Shown here one piece after another: positions 36,149 to 44,867 of a DNA stretch of 64,000 bases (positions are counted from its first letter, which is position 1; every line of letters starts with the position of its first letter). The DNA comes from Klebsiella pneumoniae (GTDB lineage: Bacteria; Myxococcota_A; UBA796; SXON01), in NCBI GenBank assembly GCA_945861635.1, contig CAMAWH010000001.1, forward strand, positions 124,001 through 188,000. Reading direction: 5' to 3'. A program made the position numbers and the translations under genes. The notes under the pieces are model-generated. The model was not told the DNA's origin, made no database searches, and saw nothing but the letters and a program-made list of their open reading frames with translations.

Positions 36149-37636
36149 TCACCACGCCGCACCCCCGCCCGTCAGGGCCCCCGAGCGAATCAGCGTGCCG
36201 ACGGCTGCCATCGCCGGATGCAGGTGCTGGTCGTCCTGCCATCGTGGGGTCACGGCCCGCACGACCGCGCGCGCTGCCTCGATGCCGACGGAAAGTTGGA
36301 CCGGCGCGCCAACCGTGCGCACCCCATCTCGGAAGGAAACGCCCTCTCTGCGAAACTCCAACCCTTGCGCGGCCAGCAACACCTCGATGCCGACGATATC
36401 CGCCACGCACTCCAGTGTCCGAAGTGCCAAACGCCCGGCGATCGGGCCCATGCTGACGTGGTCCTCATGGTGTTGAACCGTCGGGATGGAGTCGACGCAC
36501 GCGGGGTGTGCGAGCCCCTTGCACTCGCTCGCAAGGGACGCCGCCGTGTATTGCGCGAGCATGAAGCCGCTGTTCAGCCCCGTTCCTTCCACGAGAAAGC
36601 TTGGAAGATCGCCGGAAAGCTCACCGGACGTCAGGCGGAACGTGCGCCGCTCCGATTGCGTTGCGGCCTGGGTCAGCGCGATACGAAGGATGTCCATCGC
36701 GAGCGCCACCGGCGCACCGTGGAAGTTCCCGCCCTCCACGACGACGCCCTCGATGTACAGCGGATTGTCGCACGCTCCGTTCAGCTCAAGCGTCACGGTC
36801 CTCACGACGAAGTCGAGCGCGTCCCGTGCGGCACCGAGCACGGCCGGCGCAGCGCGAATAGAGAAGGCGTCGGGTGATCCGACGATTTCGTGACCAAGAA
36901 GGGTTCGAATGCGCGACGCGACCCGCACGCCGCCCGCGTGTCCGCGCAGCGCGACGGCGGCATCCGACAGGCAGCGACTGTCGCTCCGCAGCACGGCCAT
37001 GGACATGGCGCACGCGACTTCCATCGCGTGCAGCACCCGCTCGGAGCGATGAACCGCAATCGCCGCGATGGCGCTCGTCAGCGTCGCGCCGTTGATGAGC
37101 GAAAGCGCCTCCTTGTGGGTCGGCTGAAACGCGGGAAGCGGGTTTTTACCCATGGAACCATCGGGCAGGGTTGCATTACCGCCGAGCCCGCACAGTACCC
37201 GCGCCACATGCGCAAGCGGCGCCAGATCACCGGCCGCGCCGACCGAACCCTGAGAAGGGACAATCGGCGTAATCCCCGCGTTCAACAACGCGAGCAACGC
37301 GTCCACCGCAGCCGGGCGTGCCCCGCTTACACCGACGGCCAGCACGTTCGCGCGGCACGCGATCATCGCGCGCACCACGGGGCCCGGAAGGGCCTCCCCA
37401 ACGCCGGAACAATGGCCGAGGATGAACGTGGGTACCAGCTCGCTGTCGGCCACCGGCGCCGGACCGACGAGGTACTTGCGCTTCGCCCGAAGCACGGACG
37501 GATGCGTCGCATACGCCTCCGCGTTCACCTCCATGCGCACTCGCGCTTCCCCCGCCAGCACCACGCGCGCTCCGGAGGCGATCTCCGCGACATGCTCGGG
37601 TCGGAGCGACTGCCCGTCCAGAACGACCACCGTCAT
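36149..37636 (-). CDS. aromatic amino acid lyase (HAL/PAL) family protein lacking the MIO motif, probable pseudoenzyme subunit
   Basis: A 495-residue protein along the full length of the HAL/PAL fold, but the active site is degraded. The MIO triad Ala-Ser-Gly reads A134-A135-G136 (codons GCG GCC GGT, 37229-37237), so the methylidene-imidazolone electrophile cannot form. The Tyr loop YGVNTGFG is missing and about 8 residues shorter (around KYLVGPAPVADSEL). The later active-site Tyr is Phe (DAFSIRAAP). The substrate-region Asn (LINGAT), DNPLY and HHEDHVSMG are kept. It overlaps the intact paralogue by 4 bases (ATGA). As these enzymes are tetramers with shared active sites, a role as a non-catalytic partner is plausible (inference). 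Confidence 0.85.
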   Translation of the reverse strand: MTVVVLDGQSLRPEHVAEIASGARVVLAGEARVRMEVNAEAYATHPSVLRAKRKYLVGPAPVADSELVPTFILGHCSGVGEALPGPVVRAMIACRANVLAVGVSGARPAAVDALLALLNAGITPIVPSQGSVGAAGDLAPLAHVARVLCGLGGNATLPDGSMGKNPLPAFQPTHKEALSLINGATLTSAIAAIAVHRSERVLHAMEVACAMSMAVLRSDSRCLSDAAVALRGHAGGVRVASRIRTLLGHEIVGSPDAFSIRAAPAVLGAARDALDFVVRTVTLELNGACDNPLYIEGVVVEGGNFHGAPVALAMDILRIALTQAATQSERRTFRLTSGELSGDLPSFLVEGTGLNSGFMLAQYTAASLASECKGLAHPACVDSIPTVQHHEDHVSMGPIAGRLALRTLECVADIVGIEVLLAAQGLEFRREGVSFRDGVRTVGAPVQLSVGIEAARAVVRAVTPRWQDDQHLHPAMAAVGTLIRSGALTGGGAAW

Positions 37637-39147
37637 GGCACGTCCTCCCGCGCAATCCAGCCGAGGACCGCCTCAATCTGCTCCGCTGGCGTGCGCGCGC
37701 CGCTGACGACGCGCTCGATGGCGGGCAGGACAGCCGCCGCGCCGACGCCCAGGCGCGTGCCCGTGTCCTCCGCAAGGCGGAACCGAAGCGCGGCAGCGGC
37801 GCACAAGAGCTCAATCGCGACGACACACCGAGAATTCGCCGCCACCTCCCGCAGGCGCCATGCGGCCGTTGTACTCATCGCAACATGATCTTCCTGATCC
37901 TCGCACGTTGGGATGCTGTCCATCGAAGCCGGCCACCCAAGCGCCTTGTTCTCCGACACGAGCGCCGCCGCCGCCGTTTGTGGGACCAACATTCCGAGGC
38001 CGGGTCGATCCGCCCCGGCGAGCGCCGGCGGAAGGCGAGAGGAGAGCGATCCCGTTGTGAGGCGGTACAGCCGCCGCTCCGAGAGCGAGGCAACTTCGTG
38101 AATCGCGATCTTCATCGCATCACACGCGATGCCGACCGGCTCCCCGTGGAACAATCCCGCAGAGAACGCAAGGTTTTCGTCCTGTTCATCCATCAGGATG
38201 ACCGGGTTGTCGGTCACGGCGTTGATCTCGATCTCCACGACCCGCCGACCGTAGGCCAGCGTATCCAACGCCGCTCCAATCACGACGGGGGCACAGCGCA
38301 GGGAATAGGCGTCCTGTACCTTTCCGGGCAGGCTGTCGGTGAGAGTGCTTCCCGCGAGCAGGCTGCGCAGACGCGCCGCCACCGCGATGGCTCCAGGGTG
38401 CGGGCGCAGCGCATGAACGGCAGGATGAAACGCCCGAGTCACGCCGCGGAGCGCCTCGATGCTCATGGCCGCCGCCACCTCCGCCGCGCGCACCGTGACC
38501 GCCATGTCGTGCACGGCGAGCGCAGCGATCGCCGTCGTCAGCTGGGCTCCGTTCGTCATCGCCAAGCCGTCCTTCGCTTCCGTCGCCAACGCCGAAATCC
38601 CGGCGCGCGCCATCGCCTCGGCGCCGGCCAACCGTTCGCCCCGCCACCATGCCTCTCCCCCCTCCCCGAAGACCACGAGGCCGAGATGAGATAGTGGAGC
38701 GAGATCCCCGGATGATCCACACGATCCCTGCATCGGAACGATCGGAATGACCCCACGCGCCAACATCGTCAGGAGCGTCTCCACGAGCGCCGGCCTGCAG
38801 CCGCTTGCTCCCCGCGAAAGGGCGTTGGCGCGCAACAACATCATTGCCCGGACGATGTCGTCCGGGCACGGCGCGCCCACCCCCGCGGCGTGACTTTTGA
38901 TGAGGTTTCGCGAGAGCGTGGCGGCGTCCGCAGGGTCGATTCGTACGCGGGCGAGGGAGCCAAAGCCTGTGTTGACGCCGTAAATCGGGCGATCGCCCCG
39001 CAGCATCGAGCACACCCAGGCGTAACTTCGCTGCATCGCTACGCGTGCATGCTCGGCGAGCACCACCGGCGCACCTCCACGCGCGACAGCAACGAACCCT
39101 TCCAGCGAAAGACTGACCCCATCCAACGCCAGTGTGTCCGCGATCAT
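37633..39147 (-). CDS. aromatic amino acid ammonia-lyase/aminomutase (HAL family, Ser-Ser-Gly MIO variant)
   Basis: A 504-residue MIO-family lyase. The catalytic loop YGVNTGFG starts at Y56, the MIO region reads GSCGSSGDLAPL with S145-S146-G147 (38707-38715), and AMTNGAQ, DAYSLRCAP, DNPVI and CEDQEDHVAMS are all present. The first MIO residue is Ser rather than Ala while the essential Ser is retained, so activity is possible. Family reaction: removal or migration of the alpha-amino group of His, Phe or Tyr. It is not obviously in a hut operon (no urocanase or hutI nearby), so the substrate is unknown. It overlaps both neighbours by 4 bases, indicating translational coupling. Confidence 0.88.
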   Translation of the reverse strand: MIADTLALDGVSLSLEGFVAVARGGAPVVLAEHARVAMQRSYAWVCSMLRGDRPIYGVNTGFGSLARVRIDPADAATLSRNLIKSHAAGVGAPCPDDIVRAMMLLRANALSRGASGCRPALVETLLTMLARGVIPIVPMQGSCGSSGDLAPLSHLGLVVFGEGGEAWWRGERLAGAEAMARAGISALATEAKDGLAMTNGAQLTTAIAALAVHDMAVTVRAAEVAAAMSIEALRGVTRAFHPAVHALRPHPGAIAVAARLRSLLAGSTLTDSLPGKVQDAYSLRCAPVVIGAALDTLAYGRRVVEIEINAVTDNPVILMDEQDENLAFSAGLFHGEPVGIACDAMKIAIHEVASLSERRLYRLTTGSLSSRLPPALAGADRPGLGMLVPQTAAAALVSENKALGWPASMDSIPTCEDQEDHVAMSTTAAWRLREVAANSRCVVAIELLCAAAALRFRLAEDTGTRLGVGAAAVLPAIERVVSGARTPAEQIEAVLGWIAREDVP

Positions 39148-39854
39148 GGGATGGCCGACCAGGACTCAGCGGGACCGGCGACCAAGGAGCCCTTCGGGCC
39201 CAGGACGAACCACGCGGCGAAGCCTTTCGTCGCGAGTTGTCCATGGACGAGCACGTCGAGCGTGCCATCCCCATCCCGGTCCACCGGCGGGGCGATAACC
39301 GGCACGGCGCAGGTCTCAGCCGCACCTGGAAGGGGCAGGGATGAGATCACCGCTTGCGCTTCGGCGTCGATCATCGCGACCACCGCCTCACAGTTTCCTC
39401 CGGCGCGCACGTCCTTCGGTCCGTCCATCTTCCCGGCTCCAACCTCGTCTCTGGTGGCGCTGACAACATAGAGCGGTGGCGCATTTTCCTGACGGACCTT
39501 GACCAGCGACCGGACGTAGACCCCCGCAGATTTGGCCGGATCGACCGCCCCGGTTGGGGTCGCGTGCAGGATCGGGGCAAGGCGATACCCGACGCTCTCC
39601 ACAAACGCCGCCTCCACCGGGGGCGCCTTCTTCACGGCAGGAACATCGGCGTCGACCACCCAGAGCGGACCCGCGGTGCCGAGAAGCGTCGTGCCGTGGG
39701 GGCCGGGCGTCGCAAAGCGCTCGACTGTTCCGGCCACGCCCCACACCTTCACTGTGCCTGTCCTGACGCCGTGAACGATCGCGTTCGACCCCGACCTGAA
39801 CACCGCGCGCGAGGGAGCATCCGGTTGGCACGCAAGCGCGTAGACCAGCAACAT
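39144..39854 (-). CDS. lipoprotein of unknown function heading the lyase operon
   Basis: A 236-residue lipoprotein with a minimal signal (MLLVYALAC, Cys at 9; no upstream start in frame). The rest looks like beta-rich sequence with a DRDGDGTLDVLVHG FG-GAP-like calcium loop near residue 195. No family assigned. Its stop overlaps the start of the lyase gene (ATGA), so it is the first gene of a coupled three-gene unit. A link between a surface lipoprotein and cytoplasmic lyases is not explained by known biology. Confidence 0.72.
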   Translation of the reverse strand: MLLVYALACQPDAPSRAVFRSGSNAIVHGVRTGTVKVWGVAGTVERFATPGPHGTTLLGTAGPLWVVDADVPAVKKAPPVEAAFVESVGYRLAPILHATPTGAVDPAKSAGVYVRSLVKVRQENAPPLYVVSATRDEVGAGKMDGPKDVRAGGNCEAVVAMIDAEAQAVISSLPLPGAAETCAVPVIAPPVDRDGDGTLDVLVHGQLATKGFAAWFVLGPKGSLVAGPAESWSAIP

Positions 39855-39948
39855 TCCGCCGGCCTAACCCGACCACGATCGCCGCCACGGACGCGGCGCC
39901 GTACCGACATGCCGAACGAAGCGACCGCGCACGCGGTAGAGTTCGACG

Positions 39949-40467
39949 ATGCGCCTCGATCCGTCCTCCTGCCAGCTCCTCGTGGTCGACTTTCAGGAGC
40001 GTCTCTACGCGGCGATGCCGGAGGACCGCCGGCAGTACGCTCGAAAAGCAGCGGAGAACCTCATCTGGATCGCGGGGGCACTGGGAATGCCGATCACGGT
40101 GACCGAGCAGTACCCGCAGGGCCTCGGGCCAACGGTCGCCTCGCTCGGAACGTCGAATCCCATCACGAAGCTGACCTTTTCCGCGTTGGGAAACGGGGAG
40201 TGGTTGCAGCGACCGGGTGTCCTTGTTTTCGGCATGGAAACTCACATCTGCGTCGCGTTGACCGTGCAGGATTTACGCGCGCGCGGCGTCGAGGTCGGCG
40301 TCGTGCCGGACGCGTGCCTTTCGCGTCGCAGGGAAGATTGGCGCAACGGTGTGGAGTGGATGCGCGGTTTGGGCGCCAACGTTTTGCCCCATGAAACTGT
40401 ACTTTTTGGCCTCCTCGGAGCGGCTTCCGGCCCCGTGTTCAAGGAAGCCAGCCGGAGGATCCGCTGA
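39949..40467 (+). CDS. isochorismatase-family cysteine hydrolase
   Basis: A 172-residue hydrolase. The catalytic triad positions are Asp in LLVVDFQERL (residue 14), Lys in ITKLTFSA (near 75) and Cys in FGMETHICVALT (near 101), with the cis-peptide region before the Cys. Related proteins are YcaC-like and ISOC-like amidohydrolases of unclear substrate. Divergent from the lyase operon. The stop (TGA at 40465-40467) overlaps the CTG start of the next gene. Confidence 0.9.
   Translation: MRLDPSSCQLLVVDFQERLYAAMPEDRRQYARKAAENLIWIAGALGMPITVTEQYPQGLGPTVASLGTSNPITKLTFSALGNGEWLQRPGVLVFGMETHICVALTVQDLRARGVEVGVVPDACLSRRREDWRNGVEWMRGLGANVLPHETVLFGLLGAASGPVFKEASRRIR
40454..40466 (+). promoter_or_regulatory. 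ribosome-binding site deciding a CTG start
   Basis: GGAGG at 40454-40458, five-base spacer, then CTG at 40464-40466 (CTGA overlap with the upstream stop). No ATG, GTG or TTG occurs in this frame before 40605, which already lies inside a repeat unit. Confidence 0.6.
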
Positions 40468-42209
40468 TCCTCGGCCTCCTGGTCCGCCTCGGGGCGTGCA
40501 CGCCCGCGCCGTGTGCCGTCGATCTCGACCGGGATGGCTTCTTCAGTGCCGCCGCGTGCGACGCAGGGGAGGCCGGCGACGATTGCGATGACCTTGACGC
40601 CGCCGTGCATCCCGAAGCCCACGAGGGCTGCAACGGGGTCGATGACAACTGCGATGGCGCGGTCGACGAGGATGCAACCGATGGCGATCACGACGGGTAC
40701 GTTGACGCCGCGTGCCCCGGCGGCACGGACTGCGACGATGCCAACGCCGCCATCTTCCTCGCGGCGGAAGAACGGTGCGACGGACTCGATAACGATTGCA
40801 ACGCGAGGATCGACGATCGCGACATGGATGGCGATGGCGCGCTCGCCGTGTCGTGTGGTGGGACCGACTGTGATGACAGCCGCGCGGATGTGGGACCGGA
40901 TGCCGAGGAAAATTGTGCAGATTTCATCGATAATAACTGTAACGGCGCTGTCGACGGCAACGATGCGGACGGAGACGGCTACGCATCCGACGAATGCACC
41001 GGCACCGACTGCGACGAACGCGATGCCGCGGTGCACCCAGACGCCGACGAGGTCTGCGATGACGTCGATCAGGACTGCGATGGTGCGTCCGATGACGTCG
41101 ATGCCGATCATGACGGGGCCAGCGACGCCGCATGCGGCGGAGACGACTGCGACGATCAGGACCCGCACCGCGGTCCTGATTCGATCGATTGGTGCGACGA
41201 CGCCATCGACAACGATTGTGATGGCACCGTCGACAACCTCGATGAGGACGGCGATGGCGACCCGCCCTTCGAGTGCAGCGGCACCGATTGTGATGACCGC
41301 GATCCCCTCGTCAGCGGCGCCTTTGTCGAGACATGCGGAGATTGGCTGGACAACAATTGCGACGGGGCCATCGACGACGTCGACGCGGACCACGATCTCG
41401 GCATCGACATCGCGTGCGGCGGTGACGACTGTGACGACGCCGACCCGAACCGCCACGACGACGCGCCCGAGCTCTGCGACACCATCGACAGCGATTGCGA
41501 CGGCGCGTTCGACGACGCCGACCATGACGGGGATGGCGCGGGCGGCGACGGGTGCGGCAGTCGCGACTGCAATGACAGCCTCCCCAACGTGCGCGCCGGG
41601 CGGAGCGAGGCGTGTGACGGACTCGACAACGATTGCGACGGTGCGGCCGATGCCTGCGCGCAGTCCCTTCCGGGCGGCGTAGATTTCGCGCTGGGCGCCG
41701 ATGACTGGAGCGTCGGCAACGGATGGGCGCACTCGGCCGACGCCATGGCGTTCACCGGCACCGCCGATGGGGCGTACCATTACCTCGGGTATCCCAGCAA
41801 ATTGCACGCCCCATACGTGGCTGAAGTCGATATCACCCAGCGCGCCGCGGACCCCGGGGACATCCTGGCGCTGTTCGTCTCGGAAGACCTGGATCACGAC
41901 GACGGCATCTTCCTCGCCTTCAAAGACGGCATGAACTTCCGGGTGGCCCTTGGCGAGCGGGTCGCGGGCGTCGACAAGACACCGTCCGGCTGGATTTCCA
42001 TCGGTAGCGGATTCTTTGCCGGCGCCGGCCCCAATCGTCTCCGGCTATACCACTCCGGCGATACCGTGGAAGGCTTCGTGAACGGCGAGTCGGTGGGCGC
42101 GATGTACGCCGGCGACTATCCAAACGGGTATGTGACCATCATGGTCCTGGACGACTCGACCGGCGGGAGTGCCTCCGTGCTCGTCGATAACGTCTACGCC
42201 GACGAGTAG
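40464..42209 (+). CDS. Cys/Asp metal-binding-motif repeat lipoprotein with C-terminal beta-sandwich
   Basis: Starting at CTG 40464, the frame gives MILGLLVRLGAC, a lipobox, then TPAPCAVDLDRDG and at least eight Cys/Asp-rich units of the type CDGxDNDCDG with TDCDD spacers, up to about residue 400. These match the putative metal-binding repeats common in myxobacterial surface proteins. The last 180 residues look like a concanavalin-like sandwich (VDFALGADDWSVGNG to VLVDNVYADE). The first GTG (40605) would cut a repeat in half and remove the signal, so the CTG is preferred. Total 581 residues. Probably a calcium-binding outer-surface protein. Confidence 0.82.
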   Translation: MILGLLVRLGACTPAPCAVDLDRDGFFSAAACDAGEAGDDCDDLDAAVHPEAHEGCNGVDDNCDGAVDEDATDGDHDGYVDAACPGGTDCDDANAAIFLAAEERCDGLDNDCNARIDDRDMDGDGALAVSCGGTDCDDSRADVGPDAEENCADFIDNNCNGAVDGNDADGDGYASDECTGTDCDERDAAVHPDADEVCDDVDQDCDGASDDVDADHDGASDAACGGDDCDDQDPHRGPDSIDWCDDAIDNDCDGTVDNLDEDGDGDPPFECSGTDCDDRDPLVSGAFVETCGDWLDNNCDGAIDDVDADHDLGIDIACGGDDCDDADPNRHDDAPELCDTIDSDCDGAFDDADHDGDGAGGDGCGSRDCNDSLPNVRAGRSEACDGLDNDCDGAADACAQSLPGGVDFALGADDWSVGNGWAHSADAMAFTGTADGAYHYLGYPSKLHAPYVAEVDITQRAADPGDILALFVSEDLDHDDGIFLAFKDGMNFRVALGERVAGVDKTPSGWISIGSGFFAGAGPNRLRLYHSGDTVEGFVNGESVGAMYAGDYPNGYVTIMVLDDSTGGSASVLVDNVYADE

Positions 42210-42259
42210 CCGCGGCCAGCCTGTGCGTTAGATCCTCGACGCCGGGACGTCCCAGGCAG

Positions 42260-42291
42260 CGCGCGGAGCGTCCCCCTTACAACTCCGCGCG
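42260..42291. terminator. GC hairpin between convergent genes
   Basis: CGCGCGGAG (42260-42268), 14-base loop, CTCCGCGCG (42283-42291): a perfect 9-bp stem in the 137-base gap between two convergent genes. No T-tract. A smaller palindrome GGGACGTCCC lies at 42244-42253. Confidence 0.5.
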
Positions 42292-42346
42292 TGATGGGAG
42301 GCCCGGCAACCTCACTCCATTCGCCGTCCGCGAATAACCAGCGGCA

Positions 42347-43843
42347 CTACTCGCCGCAGGTCGGCGTATTGTTCTCCTCACGCTTGGTTTCTTCGAGCGT
42401 CGGAGCGTAGCCCCACGTGTCCTTGGCGATGTTGTTGATCGTGAACGACCCGTGGATCATCATCTTCGAGGACGTGGACACGCTGGCCCGGTAGAGTTGG
42501 AATTCACCCTCGATTGGTTTGTCGAGCTTGCCCGGCACGAGCTTCGCCAGTTTCACATCTCCCTTGAAGCGAACGTACGAGGGAGCGATTCCGACCCAAC
42601 CGTTGAGGCCCTGGGGGCTGGCGGCGGCGTTGGTTTCGCCGATGCGCCAGCTATTGTCTTCGACCTGAATTGTGACGGGGACGTCCTTTTCAGAGACCTG
42701 CCCGAACCGAGCAAACTCGCTGTTGAACGGCTCGACGGGAGCGCCGCCGCTGGCACCGCCCTCCACCACGCGTTGACGAACGGTGTCGTAGAACTCCGCG
42801 TAACCGGCGTACTCATTGCAGTTGTTCAGGCAATCGAATTTGTCGAACGTGTAATCGCCACCGAAGCCCTGCAGATGGCCGTACCCCGCGCTGCCGTCGA
42901 GGGTGCCGTCATCATTTTGCGCGACCCACAACGGAACGCCGTAGGGCGCATCGTTGGTGGCCGCGTGCACGTCGGCGTAGTCGGTAGGGAAGGTGGTCTG
43001 GTAGAATTCTTCATTCTCCATGCGGCCGAAGGCGACGCCGGCATCCCAGCTGTCGTCAAAATACCACGCGGCGGCCGCAAGATCGGACGGGTTCTGCTGC
43101 GACGCCCCGGTGTTGAGAAGCACGGTGGTCCAGCCGTCACTATCCGCTGAACTGGACCAGCCCTCAATCCAATCTCCATCGACATCTTCGAGCACGGTCT
43201 TTCCGTCCTCGTCTTCGGTGCAGACCTGAGGTTGAAACTTGGGATCGATGACCCAGCCGAAGCGGAAATCCCCGAATTCGGTGTGGGTGTGCACCGTCAT
43301 CTGCAGGTCGCCTTCGGAGGTCAGCACGACCTCTTCCCGGTAGGTATCGCCATCGCCACTTTCCGCCTTTCCGGTCACGACGTAGTACGCATTGTCATCG
43401 AGCCAGTCAAAATAGATCGGGTCGATGGGCGTGCAGTCATCTTCCGTAAGCTCGCTACCATCGGGATCGTTCGCCGTGTCGTCGTCGAGTGCCTCCTCGC
43501 AACAGTTGACTTCATAATCGAAACCCTTCAGACGCGCGTCGCGATATTGCGCGGGGGTGGACCCCTGGAGGTTTCGACAGTCCAGCTGCGTGGCGCCGAG
43601 CACTTTTGCGAACGCCTCTTCTTCCTTGACCTGCTGCTTGTAGCAATCGTCATCGAAGACTTGAGAATCCGGCTTTTCTTTGTCGTAGTCCGCGTACTTG
43701 CAGACGCTCTTGTCCTGCACGGTGCGCAGGGTCAATACGTTCGGAGACGTGGCCTCACCGAGATACACCGCGTACGACGCGTTGATCTCCGCATCGTGAG
43801 GATCACAGGCAAGCAAAAGGGTGAGCACGAACGGCATCGCCAT
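42347..43843 (-). CDS. large lipoprotein of unknown function
   Basis: A 498-residue lipoprotein with signal MAMPFVLTLLLAC (Cys at 13). The sequence is acidic and Cys-containing (for example VNCCEEALDDD) with many Asp/Trp/Tyr residues, suggesting an extracellular calcium-rich beta structure; no family recognised. The ATG at 43843 is chosen because GGAG lies 6 bases upstream; a longer frame to 43891 is less likely. It is the last gene of the minus-strand surface-protein run, 44 bases after the epimerase-like gene. Confidence 0.72.
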   Translation of the reverse strand: MAMPFVLTLLLACDPHDAEINASYAVYLGEATSPNVLTLRTVQDKSVCKYADYDKEKPDSQVFDDDCYKQQVKEEEAFAKVLGATQLDCRNLQGSTPAQYRDARLKGFDYEVNCCEEALDDDTANDPDGSELTEDDCTPIDPIYFDWLDDNAYYVVTGKAESGDGDTYREEVVLTSEGDLQMTVHTHTEFGDFRFGWVIDPKFQPQVCTEDEDGKTVLEDVDGDWIEGWSSSADSDGWTTVLLNTGASQQNPSDLAAAAWYFDDSWDAGVAFGRMENEEFYQTTFPTDYADVHAATNDAPYGVPLWVAQNDDGTLDGSAGYGHLQGFGGDYTFDKFDCLNNCNEYAGYAEFYDTVRQRVVEGGASGGAPVEPFNSEFARFGQVSEKDVPVTIQVEDNSWRIGETNAAASPQGLNGWVGIAPSYVRFKGDVKLAKLVPGKLDKPIEGEFQLYRASVSTSSKMMIHGSFTINNIAKDTWGYAPTLEETKREENNTPTCGE

Positions 43844-43887
43844 GGGGATCTCCGACCGGGCCATATAGGCCGGGTCCGGGCACCCCG

Positions 43888-44847
43888 TCAAGCGCCAGGA
43901 AGGAAGGCGTCGAGACCCCGCTCAAAGTCGGCGTATCGCCACACGAAACCAAGCTCCCGCTCCAGTCGCAGGGTCTTCAGGCGGGCCGACGCGGTGGCGA
44001 GGCGTAGCGCATCCGCGGTGAACCTTGGTTTTTTGTTGATTCGCGTCGCGAGGTGCTCATTGGCGGCGGCGAGGCGGAACTGGATCGCGCTGGGAATCCA
44101 CGTGGACCAGAACCGGACGGGCTTCCCTCCCACACGCCGATGGACCGCGGCGTAGAAATCTCGGAAAAGCGGACAGGCTGGCGCGGCAACGTTGTAGATC
44201 TCCCCATCCGCGCCGCGATCGGCGATGGCGAGCAGCGCGTCCACAGCATCCTCGAGATGAACGATCGGAACGTAGTTCTTCCCCTCTCCCGGCAACCACG
44301 CCCTCCCGGCTGCGATCGACTCCGCCATCGTGAACCGGCAGCCCGGCCCATACACCGCGGCGATGCGCGCGACACGCCCACGGATTCCGTTTCCGAGGAC
44401 CAGCGATTCTGCGGCCACCTTGCTCCGGCCGTAGTCTGTTGCGGGGGATGGTGGATAGTCCTCGGGAATCCAGAGGCCGCTGCGGTCCCCGTAGACCGCG
44501 CAGGACGATGCGAGGACGACAACGGGTGGGGTTCCGCCTGCGCGCCGGACGGCGGCGAGGAGGTGCTCCGTTCCACCACGATTCAGGCGGTCCGCGGACC
44601 ACGCCCCTGCACCGCGCAGGCCGCCCGCCAGGTGAAAGACAACCGATGCGCCCGCAACACCGGCCGTGAGCGCATCATCGGCCTCCACATCCCCCCGAAC
44701 GACGCCGGCACCAGCCTCCTGCAGCGCCGCCGCCTGCTTTTCCCCCCGGGCAAGCACCGTGACCGCATCCCCGCGCGCCACGAGCGCGCGGACCAACGGG
44801 AGGCCGATCTGCCCGCTTGCACCGGTCACAAAAACACGATTCTCCAC
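43888..44847 (-). CDS. NAD(P)-dependent epimerase/dehydratase-type SDR
   Basis: A 319-residue extended SDR. The cofactor loop TGASGQIG is at residues 7-14, the Ser/Tyr/Lys set is SSCAVYG near 110 and YGRSKVAAE near 135, with a substrate domain behind. It acts on a nucleotide sugar, sterol-like or flavonoid-like substrate; I cannot tell which. The start is GTG 44847 (VENRVFVTG) after a GGGGG site; the frame extends to 44910 without conserved sequence. It sits among surface lipoprotein genes, so a glycan role is possible. Confidence 0.85.
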   Translation of the reverse strand: MENRVFVTGASGQIGLPLVRALVARGDAVTVLARGEKQAAALQEAGAGVVRGDVEADDALTAGVAGASVVFHLAGGLRGAGAWSADRLNRGGTEHLLAAVRRAGGTPPVVVLASSCAVYGDRSGLWIPEDYPPSPATDYGRSKVAAESLVLGNGIRGRVARIAAVYGPGCRFTMAESIAAGRAWLPGEGKNYVPIVHLEDAVDALLAIADRGADGEIYNVAAPACPLFRDFYAAVHRRVGGKPVRFWSTWIPSAIQFRLAAANEHLATRINKKPRFTADALRLATASARLKTLRLERELGFVWRYADFERGLDAFLPGA

Positions 44848-44867
44848 GGTACCCCCTTCGCGGACGA

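Noticed and set aside
40688-41761. possible CRISPR-like periodic DNA
   Set aside because: Repeats are imperfect codon repeats in frame with Cys/Asp protein units, with no constant repeat and unique spacers.
40242-41897. 551-codon frame on the minus strand with Val/Ile-rich repeats
   Set aside because: It mirrors the Asp/Cys codon repeats of the plus-strand metal-binding protein (gac/gat read backwards give Val/Ile); the periodicity is inherited.
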